DNA of 64,000 bases from CAIWHR01 sp963786625. GTDB lineage: Bacteria; Pseudomonadota; Gammaproteobacteria; Burkholderiales; Casimicrobiaceae. A program made the position numbers and the translations under genes. Location: the NCBI GenBank assembly GCA_963786625.1, contig CAWAZS010000010.1, forward strand, positions 291,173-355,172. Direction: 5' to 3'. Positions 24,316 to 33,358 of this stretch are shown here, one piece after another (the first letter of the stretch is position 1; each line of letters opens with the position of its first letter). The notes under the pieces were generated by a model. The model was not told the DNA's origin and made no database searches. It worked only from the letters and a program-made list of their open reading frames with translations.

Positions 24316-26004
24316 CTAGGCCGAGCTCTCGCCATCGGTGATCGCGCCGCGGCTCGCCGTCGAAACCAGGCGCGTGTACTTGGCGAGCAGACCGCGGGTG
24401 TAGCGCGGCTTCGGCGCGCGCCAGCGCGCGCGCCGGCGCGCGAGCTCGTCGTCGGGCACGTCGAGCTGGATCAGCAGCCGGTGCGCGTCGATCGTGATCG
24501 GGTCGCCTTCCTCGATCAGCGCGATCGCGCCGCCCACGAAGGCTTCCGGCGCCACATGGCCGACGACCATGCCCCAGGTGCCCCCGGAAAAGCGACCGTC
24601 GGTGATGAGGCCGACCGATTCGCCGAGGCCCTGTCCGATGAGCGCCGAGGTCGGCGCGAGCATCTCCTGCATGCCGGGACCGCCTTTCGGACCCTCGTAG
24701 CGGATCACCAGCACATCGCCGGGCTTGATCTTCTCGGCCATGATCGCCTCCATGGCCGCCGGCTCCGAATCGAACACGCGCGCGGGACCCGTGATCGACG
24801 GATTCTTGAGACCGGTGATCTTGGCGACGCAGCCTTCGAGGGCGAGGTTGCCCTTGAGGATCGCCAGATGGCCCTGCGCGTACATCGGTTTCGACCAGGG
24901 CCGGATGACTTCCTGATCGGCGCGCGGGCTGGCGGGAACCCCGGCGAGCTCCTCGGCGATGGTGCGGCCGGTGATGGTCATGCAGTCGCCGTGCAGCAGG
25001 CCATGCTCGAGCAGCATCTTCAGCACCTGCGGCACGCCGCCGGCCTGGTGAAAATCGGTGGCGACGAAGCGACCCGAGGGCTTGAGATCGCAGAGCACCG
25101 GCACCCGGGTCCGGATCCGCTCGAAATCGTCGATCGTCCACGGCACCTCGGCGGCAGCGGCGATCGCGAGATAGTGGAGCACGGCGTTGGTCGAGCCGCC
25201 GGTCGCCATCACCAGCGCGATCGCGTTCTCGATCGACTTCCGCGTGATGATGTCGCGCGGCTTCAGGTCCCTCCTGATCGCTTCGACCAGCACGCGCGCG
25301 GACTCGGCCGCGGAGTCGGCCTTCTCGGGGTCGGGCGAGGCCATCTGCGAGCTGCCGAGCAGGCTGATGCCCAGCGCCTCGAACGACGACGACATCGTGT
25401 TCGCCGTGTACATGCCGCCGCAGGCGCCGACGGTCGGACAGGCGTTGCGCTCGATGCCTTCGTAGTCCTCCTTCGACATCTTCCCCGCCGTGTATGCGCC
25501 CACCGCCTCGAACGGCGACACGATGGTCAGCGCCTGTCCCTTCCAGTGGCCGGGCTTGATCGTGCCGGCGTAGACGAAGATGCCGGGAACGTTCATCCGC
25601 GCCATCGCCATCACGCCGGCCGGCATGTTCTTGTCGCAGCCGCCGGCGACCAGCACGCCGTCCATGCACTGGCCATTGACCGACGTCTCGATCGCGTCGG
25701 CGATCACTTCGCGCGAGACGAGCGAGTACTTCATTCCCTCGGTGCCCATCGCGATGCCGTCGGTGACCGTCGGGATGCCGAACACCTGCGGCATCGCGCC
25801 CGCCGCCTTGAGCGCGGCCATCGCGCGGTCGACGAGCGGCTGGATGCCGGCGTTGCACGGATTCATCGTGCTGTGGCCGTTGGCGACGCCGACGATCGGC
25901 TTGTCGAAGTCGCCATCGCCGAATCCGACGGCACGCAGCATCGCGCGATTCGGAGACCGGGCGATGCCCTGGGTGATGATCCTGGAGCGGCGGTTGTCGG
26001 ACAT
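24316..26004 (-). CDS. ilvD: Dihydroxy-acid dehydratase
   Basis: 562 residues from MSDNRRSRIITQGIARSPNRAM. Fe-S cluster cysteines are seen in NPCNAG, AGGCDKNMPAG and GACGGMYTANTMS; the substrate/Mg region NGQCMDG and the C-terminal GRFSGGTWGMVVGHVAPEAFVGG are typical. It dehydrates 2,3-dihydroxy acids in valine, isoleucine and pantothenate synthesis. The upstream in-frame extension to 26,565 is antisense to lgt and rejected. It is divergent from lgt. Confidence 0.95.
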   Translation of the reverse strand: MSDNRRSRIITQGIARSPNRAMLRAVGFGDGDFDKPIVGVANGHSTMNPCNAGIQPLVDRAMAALKAAGAMPQVFGIPTVTDGIAMGTEGMKYSLVSREVIADAIETSVNGQCMDGVLVAGGCDKNMPAGVMAMARMNVPGIFVYAGTIKPGHWKGQALTIVSPFEAVGAYTAGKMSKEDYEGIERNACPTVGACGGMYTANTMSSSFEALGISLLGSSQMASPDPEKADSAAESARVLVEAIRRDLKPRDIITRKSIENAIALVMATGGSTNAVLHYLAIAAAAEVPWTIDDFERIRTRVPVLCDLKPSGRFVATDFHQAGGVPQVLKMLLEHGLLHGDCMTITGRTIAEELAGVPASPRADQEVIRPWSKPMYAQGHLAILKGNLALEGCVAKITGLKNPSITGPARVFDSEPAAMEAIMAEKIKPGDVLVIRYEGPKGGPGMQEMLAPTSALIGQGLGESVGLITDGRFSGGTWGMVVGHVAPEAFVGGAIALIEEGDPITIDAHRLLIQLDVPDDELARRRARWRAPKPRYTRGLLAKYTRLVSTASRGAITDGESSA

Positions 26005-26070
26005 GGGGAGAGCTCCGTTGGCGGCGGCCGCGGCGCGAAGCGCGCGCCGGGGCCGGATGGCGGGACTGCG

Positions 26071-26076
26071 TATAAT
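26071..26076 (+). promoter_or_regulatory. -10 hexamer upstream of lgt
   Basis: Perfect TATAAT in the ilvD-lgt divergent gap, 52 bp before the lgt ATG. No good -35 at 16-18 bp upstream, so the promoter is tentative. Confidence 0.45.
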
Positions 26077-26127
26077 CGACCGATACGATTCTAGCGCACG
26101 CGCTGCCTCCCAAGCTCTCGTTTCCGG

Positions 26128-26944
26128 ATGCTGGTCCACCCGCAGTTCGATCCGATCGCATTCCAGATCGGGCCCGTGGCAATCCGCTGGTACGGGCTCA
26201 TGTACCTGATCGGGTTCGTCCTGTTCATCGTGCTGGGCAAGCTCCGCGCGCGGCAGAACCTGCTCACCGGCTGGCATCCGCGCGACGTCGACGACATGCT
26301 GCTCTACGGCGTGTTCGGCGTGATCGTCGGCGGACGGCTGGGCTACGTGCTGTTCTACAAGCCGCTCTACTATCTTGCGCATCCGCTCGAGATCGCTTCG
26401 GTGTGGCAGGGCGGCATGAGTTTCCACGGCGGGCTTTCTCGGCGTGCTCGTCGCGTTGTGGCTGTTCGCGCGCCGGCGCCAGAAGCGCTGGCTCGAGGTC
26501 ACCGATTTCGTCGCGCCGCTGGTGCCGTTGGGATTGGGCGCAGGAAGGCTCGGCAACTTCATCAACGGCGAGCTCTGGGGGCGCGTGACGGACGTGCCCT
26601 GGGCGATGGTGTTTCCGCAGGCCGGTCCCGAGCCGCGGCATCCCTCGCAGCTCTATCAGCTCGGACTGGAGGGCCTGCTGCTGTTCGCGGTGCTGTGGAT
26701 CTACACGCAGCGCCGCCGCCCGCTGGGCGCGGCGTCGGGGCTCTTTCTCGTCGGCTACGGCGTCTGCCGGTTCCTCGCCGAGTACGCGCGCGAGCCCGAC
26801 AGCTTCCTCGGCTACCTGGCGCTCGGCCTCACGATGGGCCAGTGGCTCTCGCTGCCGATGATCGCGATCGGCGCGGTGATGTTCCGTTGGGCCTATCGGC
26901 GCGCCGGCAAGGTCGAGCCGACGCTGATGGACGGGATGCGCTGA
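26128..26944 (+). CDS. lgt: Prolipoprotein diacylglyceryl transferase, one frameshift
   Basis: Frame one gives MLVHPQFDPIAFQIGPVAIRWYGLMYLIGF...GRLGYVLFYKPLYYLAHP..VWQGGMSFHGG. At about 26,435 one extra C breaks it. The next frame carries GVLVALWLFARR...LGLGAGRLGNFINGELWGRVTD..WAMVFPQAG..PRHPSQLYQ...FLAEYAREPD, including the Lgt signature GRxGNFxNGE. The corrected product is about 271 residues with seven membrane helices. It transfers diacylglyceryl to lipobox cysteines. Lgt is essential in most proteobacteria, so a sequencing error is likeliest. Confidence 0.9.
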
Positions 26945-26988
26945 GAGCCGCTCCGCTCACCGGCGCTCGGCGCGGCCTCCTCGCGCCG

Positions 26989-27393
26989 CTAATCCACCCT
27001 TCGGAATTCGCCGTCGATGGCCTTGCCGCGGCTGCCGAACTGACCCGCGGCCGCAGTCCGCGGCGCGAAGTCGCGGCCGAGGTTGAGCGGCAGGGCGAGC
27101 AGCACGAGAGCGATCAGATCGCTCAGGATCCCGGGCAGGAGGAACAGCCCGCCCGCGAGCACCTTGCGCCCGCTGTCGAGGAGCCCGCGCAGCAGCGGCT
27201 GCTCGCCGTGCATCGCGGCAACGGTCTTCGCGCGAAACGCCATGCGCTCGTTGCGCAGCAGGTAGAGTCCCGCCACCACCGACATCGCGAGCCACGCCCA
27301 GACGGGCACGCCGGTCCAGCGCGCGAAGCGCACGGTCATGTACAGATCGACGACCGGGAAACCCAGTACAATCGCCAGCAGCACGAAACGCAT
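26989..27393 (-). CDS. fxsA: FxsA family membrane protein
   Basis: 134 residues. MRFVLLAIVLGFPVVDLYMTVRFA, VWAWLAMSVVAGLYLLRNERMAF and the GRKVLAGGLFLLPGILSDLIALVLLALPL helix pair are the FxsA (cytoplasmic-membrane) pattern. In E. coli, FxsA affects F-plasmid exclusion of phage T7, but the general role is unknown. The start codon lies nine bases from the divergent cutA start, and AAGGAG on the minus strand serves as its ribosome-binding site. Confidence 0.87.
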   Translation of the reverse strand: MRFVLLAIVLGFPVVDLYMTVRFARWTGVPVWAWLAMSVVAGLYLLRNERMAFRAKTVAAMHGEQPLLRGLLDSGRKVLAGGLFLLPGILSDLIALVLLALPLNLGRDFAPRTAAAGQFGSRGKAIDGEFRRVD

Positions 27394-27402
27394 GGAGACT
27401 CC

Positions 27403-27729
27403 TTGGCGGGCGCGGCGATCCTGGTGCTGACTCAGATGCCCGACCGCGCGTCGGCGCAGTCGCTGGCGCGCTCCCTGGTCGAATCGCGCCTTGCCGCCTG
27501 CGTCAGCATCGGCACACCGGCGGAATCACTTTATCACTGGCGCGGCCAAATCGAAACTGCGCAGGAGGTGCCGGTGACCATCAAGACCCGCGCCGATCGC
27601 TACGCCGAGGTCGAGGCCGCGATCCGGGCGCGGCATCCCTACGAACTTCCCGAGATCATTGCTGTCCCGATCGTGCATGGACTCGTCCCCTATCTCGACT
27701 GGATTGCTGCCGAAACCGCCGCGGCCTGA
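27403..27729 (+). CDS. cutA: CutA-like divalent-cation tolerance protein
   Basis: 108 residues from a TTG start with GGAG five bases upstream. VLTQMPDRASAQSLARSLVESRLAACVSIG, Y.WRGQIETAQEVPVTIKTR and HPYELPEIIAVPIVHGLVPYLDWI are the CutA1 trimer motifs. The protein is a small trimeric signal-like protein linked to copper tolerance in E. coli, and the mechanism is uncertain. It precedes nDsbD and tlpA, the usual cutA-dsbD neighbourhood. Confidence 0.9.
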   Translation: MAGAAILVLTQMPDRASAQSLARSLVESRLAACVSIGTPAESLYHWRGQIETAQEVPVTIKTRADRYAEVEAAIRARHPYELPEIIAVPIVHGLVPYLDWIAAETAAA

Positions 27730-27733
27730 GCCG

Positions 27734-28228
27734 ATGCCCGTGGCACGGGCGGTTTGCGCCATGGCAGCGTTGATCGCGGCGTGGGCCCCGCTGGTCGTGG
27801 GCGCAGAGACCAAGCTGCTCGCGCCCGAGCGCGCGTTTGCCTTCAGCGTGCAGGCGCTCGACCACAAGACGATCGAGGCCCGGTTTGCCATCGCCGACGG
27901 CTATTACCTGTACCGCGACAAGCTCGGATTCAGCGTCGAACCGGGGGCGCTGGTCACCGCCCCGACACTCCCGCCGGGCAAGATCAAGGACGACGAATTC
28001 TTCGGCAGGGTGGCGACCTACCGGGGCCGGCTCGCCGTCAGACTGTCGCTGGACAAGCCAGCCCCGGGCCAGAAGATCACGGTGCGGGCGCAGTCCCAGG
28101 GCTGCGCAGATGCGGGCGTCTGCTATCCGCCGCAGGTCCAGAACATCACCGTGGCGCTGCCCGACACGGGCGCGCGGCCGGGTCCGCCGGTCGACGCGAC
28201 GCCCGCTCGCAAGTCCTGGTTCAACTGA
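27734..28228 (+). CDS. Stand-alone DsbD N-terminal (alpha) domain protein
   Basis: 164 residues: signal peptide (residues 1-22), then LLAPERAFAFSVQALDHKTIEARFAIADGYYLYRDKLGF...PGKIKDDEFFG..ATYRGRLAVRL and QGCADAGVCYPP with the redox Cys pair. This is the immunoglobulin-like nDsbD domain that passes electrons to DsbC, DsbG or CcmG. Full DsbD has about 570 residues; the membrane and thioredoxin domains are absent here and no frameshift restores them. The next gene is a TlpA-like thioredoxin, which could stand in for the missing domain. Confidence 0.8.
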   Translation: MPVARAVCAMAALIAAWAPLVVGAETKLLAPERAFAFSVQALDHKTIEARFAIADGYYLYRDKLGFSVEPGALVTAPTLPPGKIKDDEFFGRVATYRGRLAVRLSLDKPAPGQKITVRAQSQGCADAGVCYPPQVQNITVALPDTGARPGPPVDATPARKSWFN

Positions 28229-28285
28229 GCCGCGCCCGCCCTCTCCTGGTGTCCAGCGCCGGGTGTGAGCACACACTCATCCTAA

Positions 28286-28841
28286 ATGTCAGGAACATCA
28301 ACACCCAGGCGGTGGATCCCGTGGCTCGCCTTGGCGGTGGCCGGAGCGCTGGCGCTCGCGGCAGGGCTCTATTTCGGCGGCGACGGATGGGATCGCGGGG
28401 GCGACGGCGCTCCGGACCCGGGACGCCGGTGCGCTACTCGGGGTCGCCCTGCCCGACGTGAAGGGCCAGGAGCAGGCGCTCGCCCAATGGAAGGGAAAGG
28501 TCCTCGTCGTCAATTTCTGGGCAACGTGGTGCGCGCCCTGCCGCGAAGAGATGCCCGAGTTCGTCAATGCGCAGCGGGACCTGGGCGGGAGGGGTCTGCA
28601 ATTTGTCGGCATCGCGATCGATCAGCCGGACAAGGTGCAGGAATTCGCCGCCGAGATCGGCCTCAACTACCCGGCGCTGATCGGGGGCTACGGCGCGATC
28701 GAGCTTTCGAAGACGCTCGGCAACCGCGTCGGCGCCCTTCCGTTCACGATCATCATCGACCGCTCAGGCCGCATTGCGCATACCCAGCTGGGACCCCTGA
28801 GGGACGCCACATTGAGGTCGATCGTCGGTCAACTTCTGTAA
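28286..28841 (+). CDS. TlpA/ResA-like membrane-anchored thioredoxin, one frameshift
   Basis: ATG 28286 begins a basic leader and TM anchor (PRRWIPWLALAVAGALALAAGLYF). Between about 28,395 and 28,425 the frame changes. The rest reads LPDVKGQEQALAQWKGKVLVVNFWATWCAPCREEMPEF..., with the active-site WCAPC and the GALPFTIIIDRSGRIAHTQLG cis-Pro region. The corrected protein is about 185 residues. It is a periplasmic thiol reductant, probably for cytochrome c maturation or in partnership with the nDsbD protein. Confidence 0.85.
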
Positions 28842-29243
28842 AATAGCCTCCATAAGGCGCTAACCCACCGGGAAGCCGACTTGCGGGGGCGCTCGGTCGA
28901 ATCGCCATCATCCCGCCCTTGGCGGCTGAGCCGGACAGTGCGCACGGCAGCTTTCCGACGCACGCGACGCCTGGCGAATGCGCCGGCAGCCGATGCGTCG
29001 ATCTTGCGCGATCGCTGGACAATTAGGCCCGTACTGCGCCAAACTCGCGTCCCCGAATGACGAAGGGAGGCGGGCTGCCCATGGCAACTCCTCCACGCAT
29101 GGCCGGTGCCGGGGGGCAAAGCGCCGGGCGACCGCGACCGACCTTGGCTCCGCGCCGCGATGGCCGGATTTCCGCACCGCCGGGACGGCGCGGCGGAGCA
29201 TTCCCCGCAACCGGTAGGCTCTCGCAGCCGACGAGGTGAGGCG
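28842..29243 (+). other. Intergenic region upstream of accB
   Basis: Four hundred bases without a convincing gene. A 60-codon frame (29057-29239) ends four bases before accB but has no recognisable sequence. A TAAAAT hexamer lies at 28839-28844 without a well-placed -35. In several Burkholderiales relatives I know, aroQ sits between tlpA and accB; no trace of it was recognised here. Confidence 0.5.
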
Positions 29244-29705
<462 letters not shown>

Positions 29706-29739
29706 CTTGGCGCCGATCCGCCCCCCGTCGTCGCCCATC

Positions 29740-31116
29740 GTGGCCAAGAACCCGAACCAGCTGTTCGGGAAGATTCTCATCGCCAATCGCGGCGAGATCG
29801 CGCTGCGCGTCCAGCGCGCCTGCCGCGAGCTCGGGATCCGGACCGTCATGGTGCATTCGGAAGCCGACCGCGAGGCGAAGTACGTGCGCCTTGCCGACGA
29901 GTCGGTGTGCATCGGGCCGCCGGCCTCGGCGGCGAGCTATCTCAATGTGCCGGCGATCATCGCCGCCGCGGAGGTGACCGACGCCCAGGCGATCCACCCC
30001 GGTTACGGCTTCCTGTCCGAGAACGCCGACTTCGCGGAAAAGGTCGAGCGCTCGGGCTTCGTGTTCATCGGGCCGCGCGCCGACACGATCCGTCTCATGG
30101 GCGACAAGATCAGCGCGAAGGCAGCGATGATCAAGGCCGGCGTGCCCTGCGTGCCGGGTTTCGAGGGCGCGCTGCCCGAGGACCCGAAGGAGATCGTGCG
30201 GATCGCCCGCTCGATCGGCTACCCGGTCATCATCAAGGCGTCCGGCGGCGGCGGCGGACGCGGAATGCGCGTCGTGCACACCGAGGCCGCGCTCGTGTCC
30301 GCGGTGACGCTCACCCGGGCCGAGGCGCAGGCGGCGTTCGCCAATCCGACGGTGTACATGGAGAAGTTCCTCGGCAATCCCCGGCACATCGAGATCCAGG
30401 TGCTGGCCGACGAGCACAAGAACGCCATCTACCTCTTCGAGCGCGATTGCTCGATGCAGCGCCGGCACCAGAAGATCATCGAGGAAGCGCCGGCCCCCGG
30501 CGTCCCGCTGCGCGCGCTGACGCGGATCGGCGAGCGCTGCGCCGATGCCTGCCGCAAGATCGGCTATCGCGGTGCGGGGACCTTCGAGTTCCTGTTCCAG
30601 GACGACGAGTTCTTCTTCATCGAGATGAACACGCGCATCCAGGTGGAGCATCCGGTCACCGAGATGACCACGGGCGTCGACCTCGTCCAGGAGCAGATCC
30701 GCGTCGCGGCCGGGCAGAAGCTGCGCTTCCGCCAGCGCGACATCGTGCGCAGGGGCCACGCGATCGAGTGCCGGATCAACGCCGAGGATCCGTACACGTT
30801 CGTGCCCTCGCCCGGGCGCATCACGTCGTACCACGCGCCCGGCGGGCCCGGAATCCGCGTCGATTCGCACGTCTACCACAACTATTTCGTCCCGCCCTAT
30901 TACGACTCGCTGATCGGCAAGGTCATCGCGTACGGCGAGACCCGCGAGCAGGCGATGGCACGGATGCGCATCGCGCTCTCCGAAATGGTGGTCGAGGGCA
31001 TCAAGACCAACATCCCGCTGCACCAGGAGCTGCTGCTCGACGAGAAATTCCTGCGCGGCGGCACGTCGATCCACTACCTCGAAGAAAAGCTCGCGAAGCG
31101 CAAGCCGGCGGGTTAG
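29740..31116 (+). CDS. accC: Acetyl-CoA carboxylase, biotin carboxylase subunit
   Basis: 458 residues from GTG 29740; in-frame TTG codons upstream (29698, 29707) are possible but would add an atypical leader. KILIANRGEIALRVQRACRELGI, HPGYGFLSENADFAE, the ATP-grasp GGGGGRGMRVV and ERDCSMQRRHQKIIEEAP, FIEMNTRIQVEHPVTE are diagnostic. It carboxylates biotin on AccB using bicarbonate and ATP. It starts 34 bp after accB. Confidence 0.96.
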   Translation: MAKNPNQLFGKILIANRGEIALRVQRACRELGIRTVMVHSEADREAKYVRLADESVCIGPPASAASYLNVPAIIAAAEVTDAQAIHPGYGFLSENADFAEKVERSGFVFIGPRADTIRLMGDKISAKAAMIKAGVPCVPGFEGALPEDPKEIVRIARSIGYPVIIKASGGGGGRGMRVVHTEAALVSAVTLTRAEAQAAFANPTVYMEKFLGNPRHIEIQVLADEHKNAIYLFERDCSMQRRHQKIIEEAPAPGVPLRALTRIGERCADACRKIGYRGAGTFEFLFQDDEFFFIEMNTRIQVEHPVTEMTTGVDLVQEQIRVAAGQKLRFRQRDIVRRGHAIECRINAEDPYTFVPSPGRITSYHAPGGPGIRVDSHVYHNYFVPPYYDSLIGKVIAYGETREQAMARMRIALSEMVVEGIKTNIPLHQELLLDEKFLRGGTSIHYLEEKLAKRKPAG

Positions 31117-31138
31117 GGCCTGTCAACGCTACATTCGC

Positions 31139-32077
31139 GTGAGCTACGTCGCGCTGCGCTTCGACATCGACGCCGAGTCCGCCGACGCGTGGGCCGATGC
31201 GCTGCTCGCGGCGGGGGCGCTGTCGATCGATGTCGCCGATCCGCATGCCGGAACCTCCGCGGAAACGCCGCTCTACGGGGAGCCTTCGGCGCCGGCGGCG
31301 CTGTGGCCGGTGAACCGGTTGACGGCGCTCTTCTCCGACAACGATGCCGTCGCCGCCGCGCTCGCCGAGGTGGCCGCGACCGGCAGGGCGCTGCCCCCGC
31401 ACGAGACGTTTCCGGTCGCCGAGCAGGATTGGGTGCGCGCGACTCAGGCGCAATTCGCGCCGATCCGGATTGCCGAGCGCCTGTGGATCGTTCCGTCGTG
31501 GTGCGATCCGGTCGATCCGTCGGCGATCAACCTGGCGCTGGATCCGGGGCTCGCGTTCGGCACCGGGTCGCATCCGACCACGCGGCTTTGCCTGCGCTGG
31601 CTCGCGCGCGAGCTGCGGCCCGGCGAGTCCGTCCTCGACTATGGCTGCGGCTCCGGAATCCTCGCGATCGCCGCCTGCCGGCTCGGCGCCGGACACGTGG
31701 CGGGCACCGACATCGATCCGCAGGCGCTCGCGGCGAGCCGCGCCAACGCGCTCGCCAACCGCGTTGACGCGACGTTTCTGCCGCCCGATCGGCTTGCCGC
31801 AGAGGAGCGGTCGGCATTCGACGTCGTCGTCGCCAACATCCTCGCCAATCCGCTGGTGCTGCTGGCGCCCGCGCTCGCCGCCCGGGTGCGCCCCGGCGGG
31901 CGCATCGTGCTTTCGGGCATCCTCGAAGACCAGGCGGAAGGCGTCGCCGCGGCGTACGCGCGGTGGTTTAAACTCGCCGTCGGTGAAAGCGACGACGGCT
32001 GGGTCCTGATGACGGGTACGCAAGCTGGCTGCGACGCCCGCGCGGAGCCCGCCGCGGCGCGCCGCGGACAACGCTAG
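31139..32077 (+). CDS. prmA: Ribosomal protein L11 methyltransferase
   Basis: 312 residues from a GTG, 22 bp after accC. An N-terminal L11-recognition domain is followed by EQDWVRATQAQFAPI, LDPGLAFGTGSHPTTRLCL, SAM-binding DYGCGSGILAIAACRLGA and the VANILANPLVLLAPALAARV motif of the PrmA family. It trimethylates ribosomal protein uL11. The last 15 residues are a basic tail. The accB-accC-prmA order is conserved in betaproteobacteria. Confidence 0.95.
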   Translation: MSYVALRFDIDAESADAWADALLAAGALSIDVADPHAGTSAETPLYGEPSAPAALWPVNRLTALFSDNDAVAAALAEVAATGRALPPHETFPVAEQDWVRATQAQFAPIRIAERLWIVPSWCDPVDPSAINLALDPGLAFGTGSHPTTRLCLRWLARELRPGESVLDYGCGSGILAIAACRLGAGHVAGTDIDPQALAASRANALANRVDATFLPPDRLAAEERSAFDVVVANILANPLVLLAPALAARVRPGGRIVLSGILEDQAEGVAAAYARWFKLAVGESDDGWVLMTGTQAGCDARAEPAAARRGQR

Positions 32078-32107
32078 AGGCTTCCGGCCGCGCACGCGCC
32101 AATCCCG

Positions 32108-32956
32108 ATGCCCGAAGAAAACTACACCCGCTGTCCCAGTTGCGCGACGGTGTTCCGGGTGACGTCGGCGCAGCTCGCGCTGCGCGAGGGCCAGGTGCGC
32201 TGCGGGCAATGCAAGACGGTGTTCGACGGCAACGCGCAGCGGGTCTCGCTCGCGCCTCCGCGCATTCCCGATATGGGCGCCCCGCCGCTGAGCGAAGCCG
32301 AGCTCGGGCCCCCGACGGTGACCTTGCGCAGCGCGCAGGCGCTGGAGTTGCCGGACGTCGCGCCGGCGCCGCCGGCTGCGGTGGTCGGCGGCGACACCCG
32401 CCACGCCGACGACACCGACGAGATTCCCTACGAGGATCGCTTCTCGCGCCACAAGCGCAAAGCGCCGCGGCGCGTGCGCGCCATCCTCTACACGGTGGCC
32501 ATCGCGTTTCTCGTCACGCTGATCGCCGCGCAGGCGGCATTTCACTTCCGCGATGCGATCGCCGCGCACTGGCCCGCCGCGCAGCCGGCTCTGACGAGAG
32601 TCTGCGGCCTCGCCGGATGCACGATCCGGCCGCTGCGCGATGCGGCGATGTCGCACCTCTCGATCGATGCGTCGGACCTGCAGGCGGATCCGGCGCATCG
32701 TGGGCTGCTGATCCTCACGGCGACGCTGCGCAACCGCGCGGCGTGGCCGCTCGCCTACCCGCATCTCGAGCTGACCCTGACCGACGCGCAGGATCAGGTC
32801 GTCGTGCGCCGCGCCCTCGCCCCGCCGGACTACGCCGGCGGGACCACGGATTTCCAGGGTGGCATCCCTCCCAACGGTGAAGTCGCAGTCAAGGTCTTCA
32901 TCGACGCCAGCGCGACCTCGCAGGCGGGTTATCGGCTGTACATGTTCTACCCATGA
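32108..32956 (+). CDS. DUF3426 zinc-ribbon membrane protein
   Basis: 282 residues. The N-terminal zinc ribbon (CPSCATVFRVTSAQLALREGQVRCGQCKTVFDG, Cys at about 9, 12, 32, 35) is of the MJ0042/zinc_ribbon_4 type. A linker and one TM helix (about residues 126-148) lead to a periplasmic beta-rich DUF3426 domain with LLILTATLRNRAAWPLAYPHLELTLTD. Function is unknown. It conventionally follows prmA and is probably the last gene of this operon. Confidence 0.9.
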   Translation: MPEENYTRCPSCATVFRVTSAQLALREGQVRCGQCKTVFDGNAQRVSLAPPRIPDMGAPPLSEAELGPPTVTLRSAQALELPDVAPAPPAAVVGGDTRHADDTDEIPYEDRFSRHKRKAPRRVRAILYTVAIAFLVTLIAAQAAFHFRDAIAAHWPAAQPALTRVCGLAGCTIRPLRDAAMSHLSIDASDLQADPAHRGLLILTATLRNRAAWPLAYPHLELTLTDAQDQVVVRRALAPPDYAGGTTDFQGGIPPNGEVAVKVFIDASATSQAGYRLYMFYP

Positions 32957-32989
32957 CGAGGCCTTCGGGCGGCGAGTATGAGCCGGTAC

Positions 32990-33206
32990 GCACCGTAACG
33001 GTGCGCGCCATCATGGAAAGCCGACTCCAAGTATCTTTAAATATCAATATCTTATAGGGCATCGTCCGGCCGACTCCGCCGTTTTGCAGTCCGTAGGGCC
33101 GCGCCGCCTGCACCTTTTGATGCATTGCAGCAGTCGATTAGCCCGATCTGAAGGCGCCCCGCACCGTTTCGGTGTGAGTCCGCAGATCTGTGCGCTAGAA
33201 TGGTGC
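32990..33206 (+). promoter_or_regulatory. Three NtrC-like binding sites upstream of glnA
   Basis: GCACCGTAACGGTGC (32990-33004) and GCACCGTTTCGGTGT (33161-33175) fit the NtrC dyad GCACC-N5-GGTGC. A weaker GCGCTAGAATGGTGC lies at 33192-33206. They sit about 75-290 bp upstream of the sigma-54 promoter, as enhancer sites do. Confidence 0.7.
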
Positions 33207-33279
33207 ACAATTTGGCGATCGTGATCGGGCTGCGGAGCGTTTTCCCCGCCGTGCAGAGGGTTTAGCGGCCTCCCGGATA

Positions 33280-33295
33280 TGGCATAGTTCTCGCT
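33280..33295 (+). promoter_or_regulatory. Sigma-54 (-24/-12) promoter of glnA
   Basis: TGGCATAGTTCTCGCT has GG and GC separated by exactly 10 bases and matches the TGGCAY-N5-YYGCT consensus. Transcription would start near 33,306, about 53 bases before the glnA ATG. Upstream NtrC dyads and downstream ntrB-ntrC support nitrogen control. Confidence 0.78.
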
Positions 33296-33358
33296 CTTGA
33301 CCTGCCGCTCTTTTGCAACGCACCGTAAAGCCAACCCCGCCTTCAACAGGAGACCTGC

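Noticed and set aside
23389..26094. 901-codon plus-strand open frame
   Set aside because: Antisense to the lipoprotein and ilvD, which are convincing genes. The product has only low-complexity R/H/D/A-rich sequence.
33208..33232. Second sigma-54 promoter (TTTGGCGATCGTGATCGG)
   Set aside because: The GG to GC spacing is not 10 bases, so it fails the -24/-12 rule; the element at 33280 fits.
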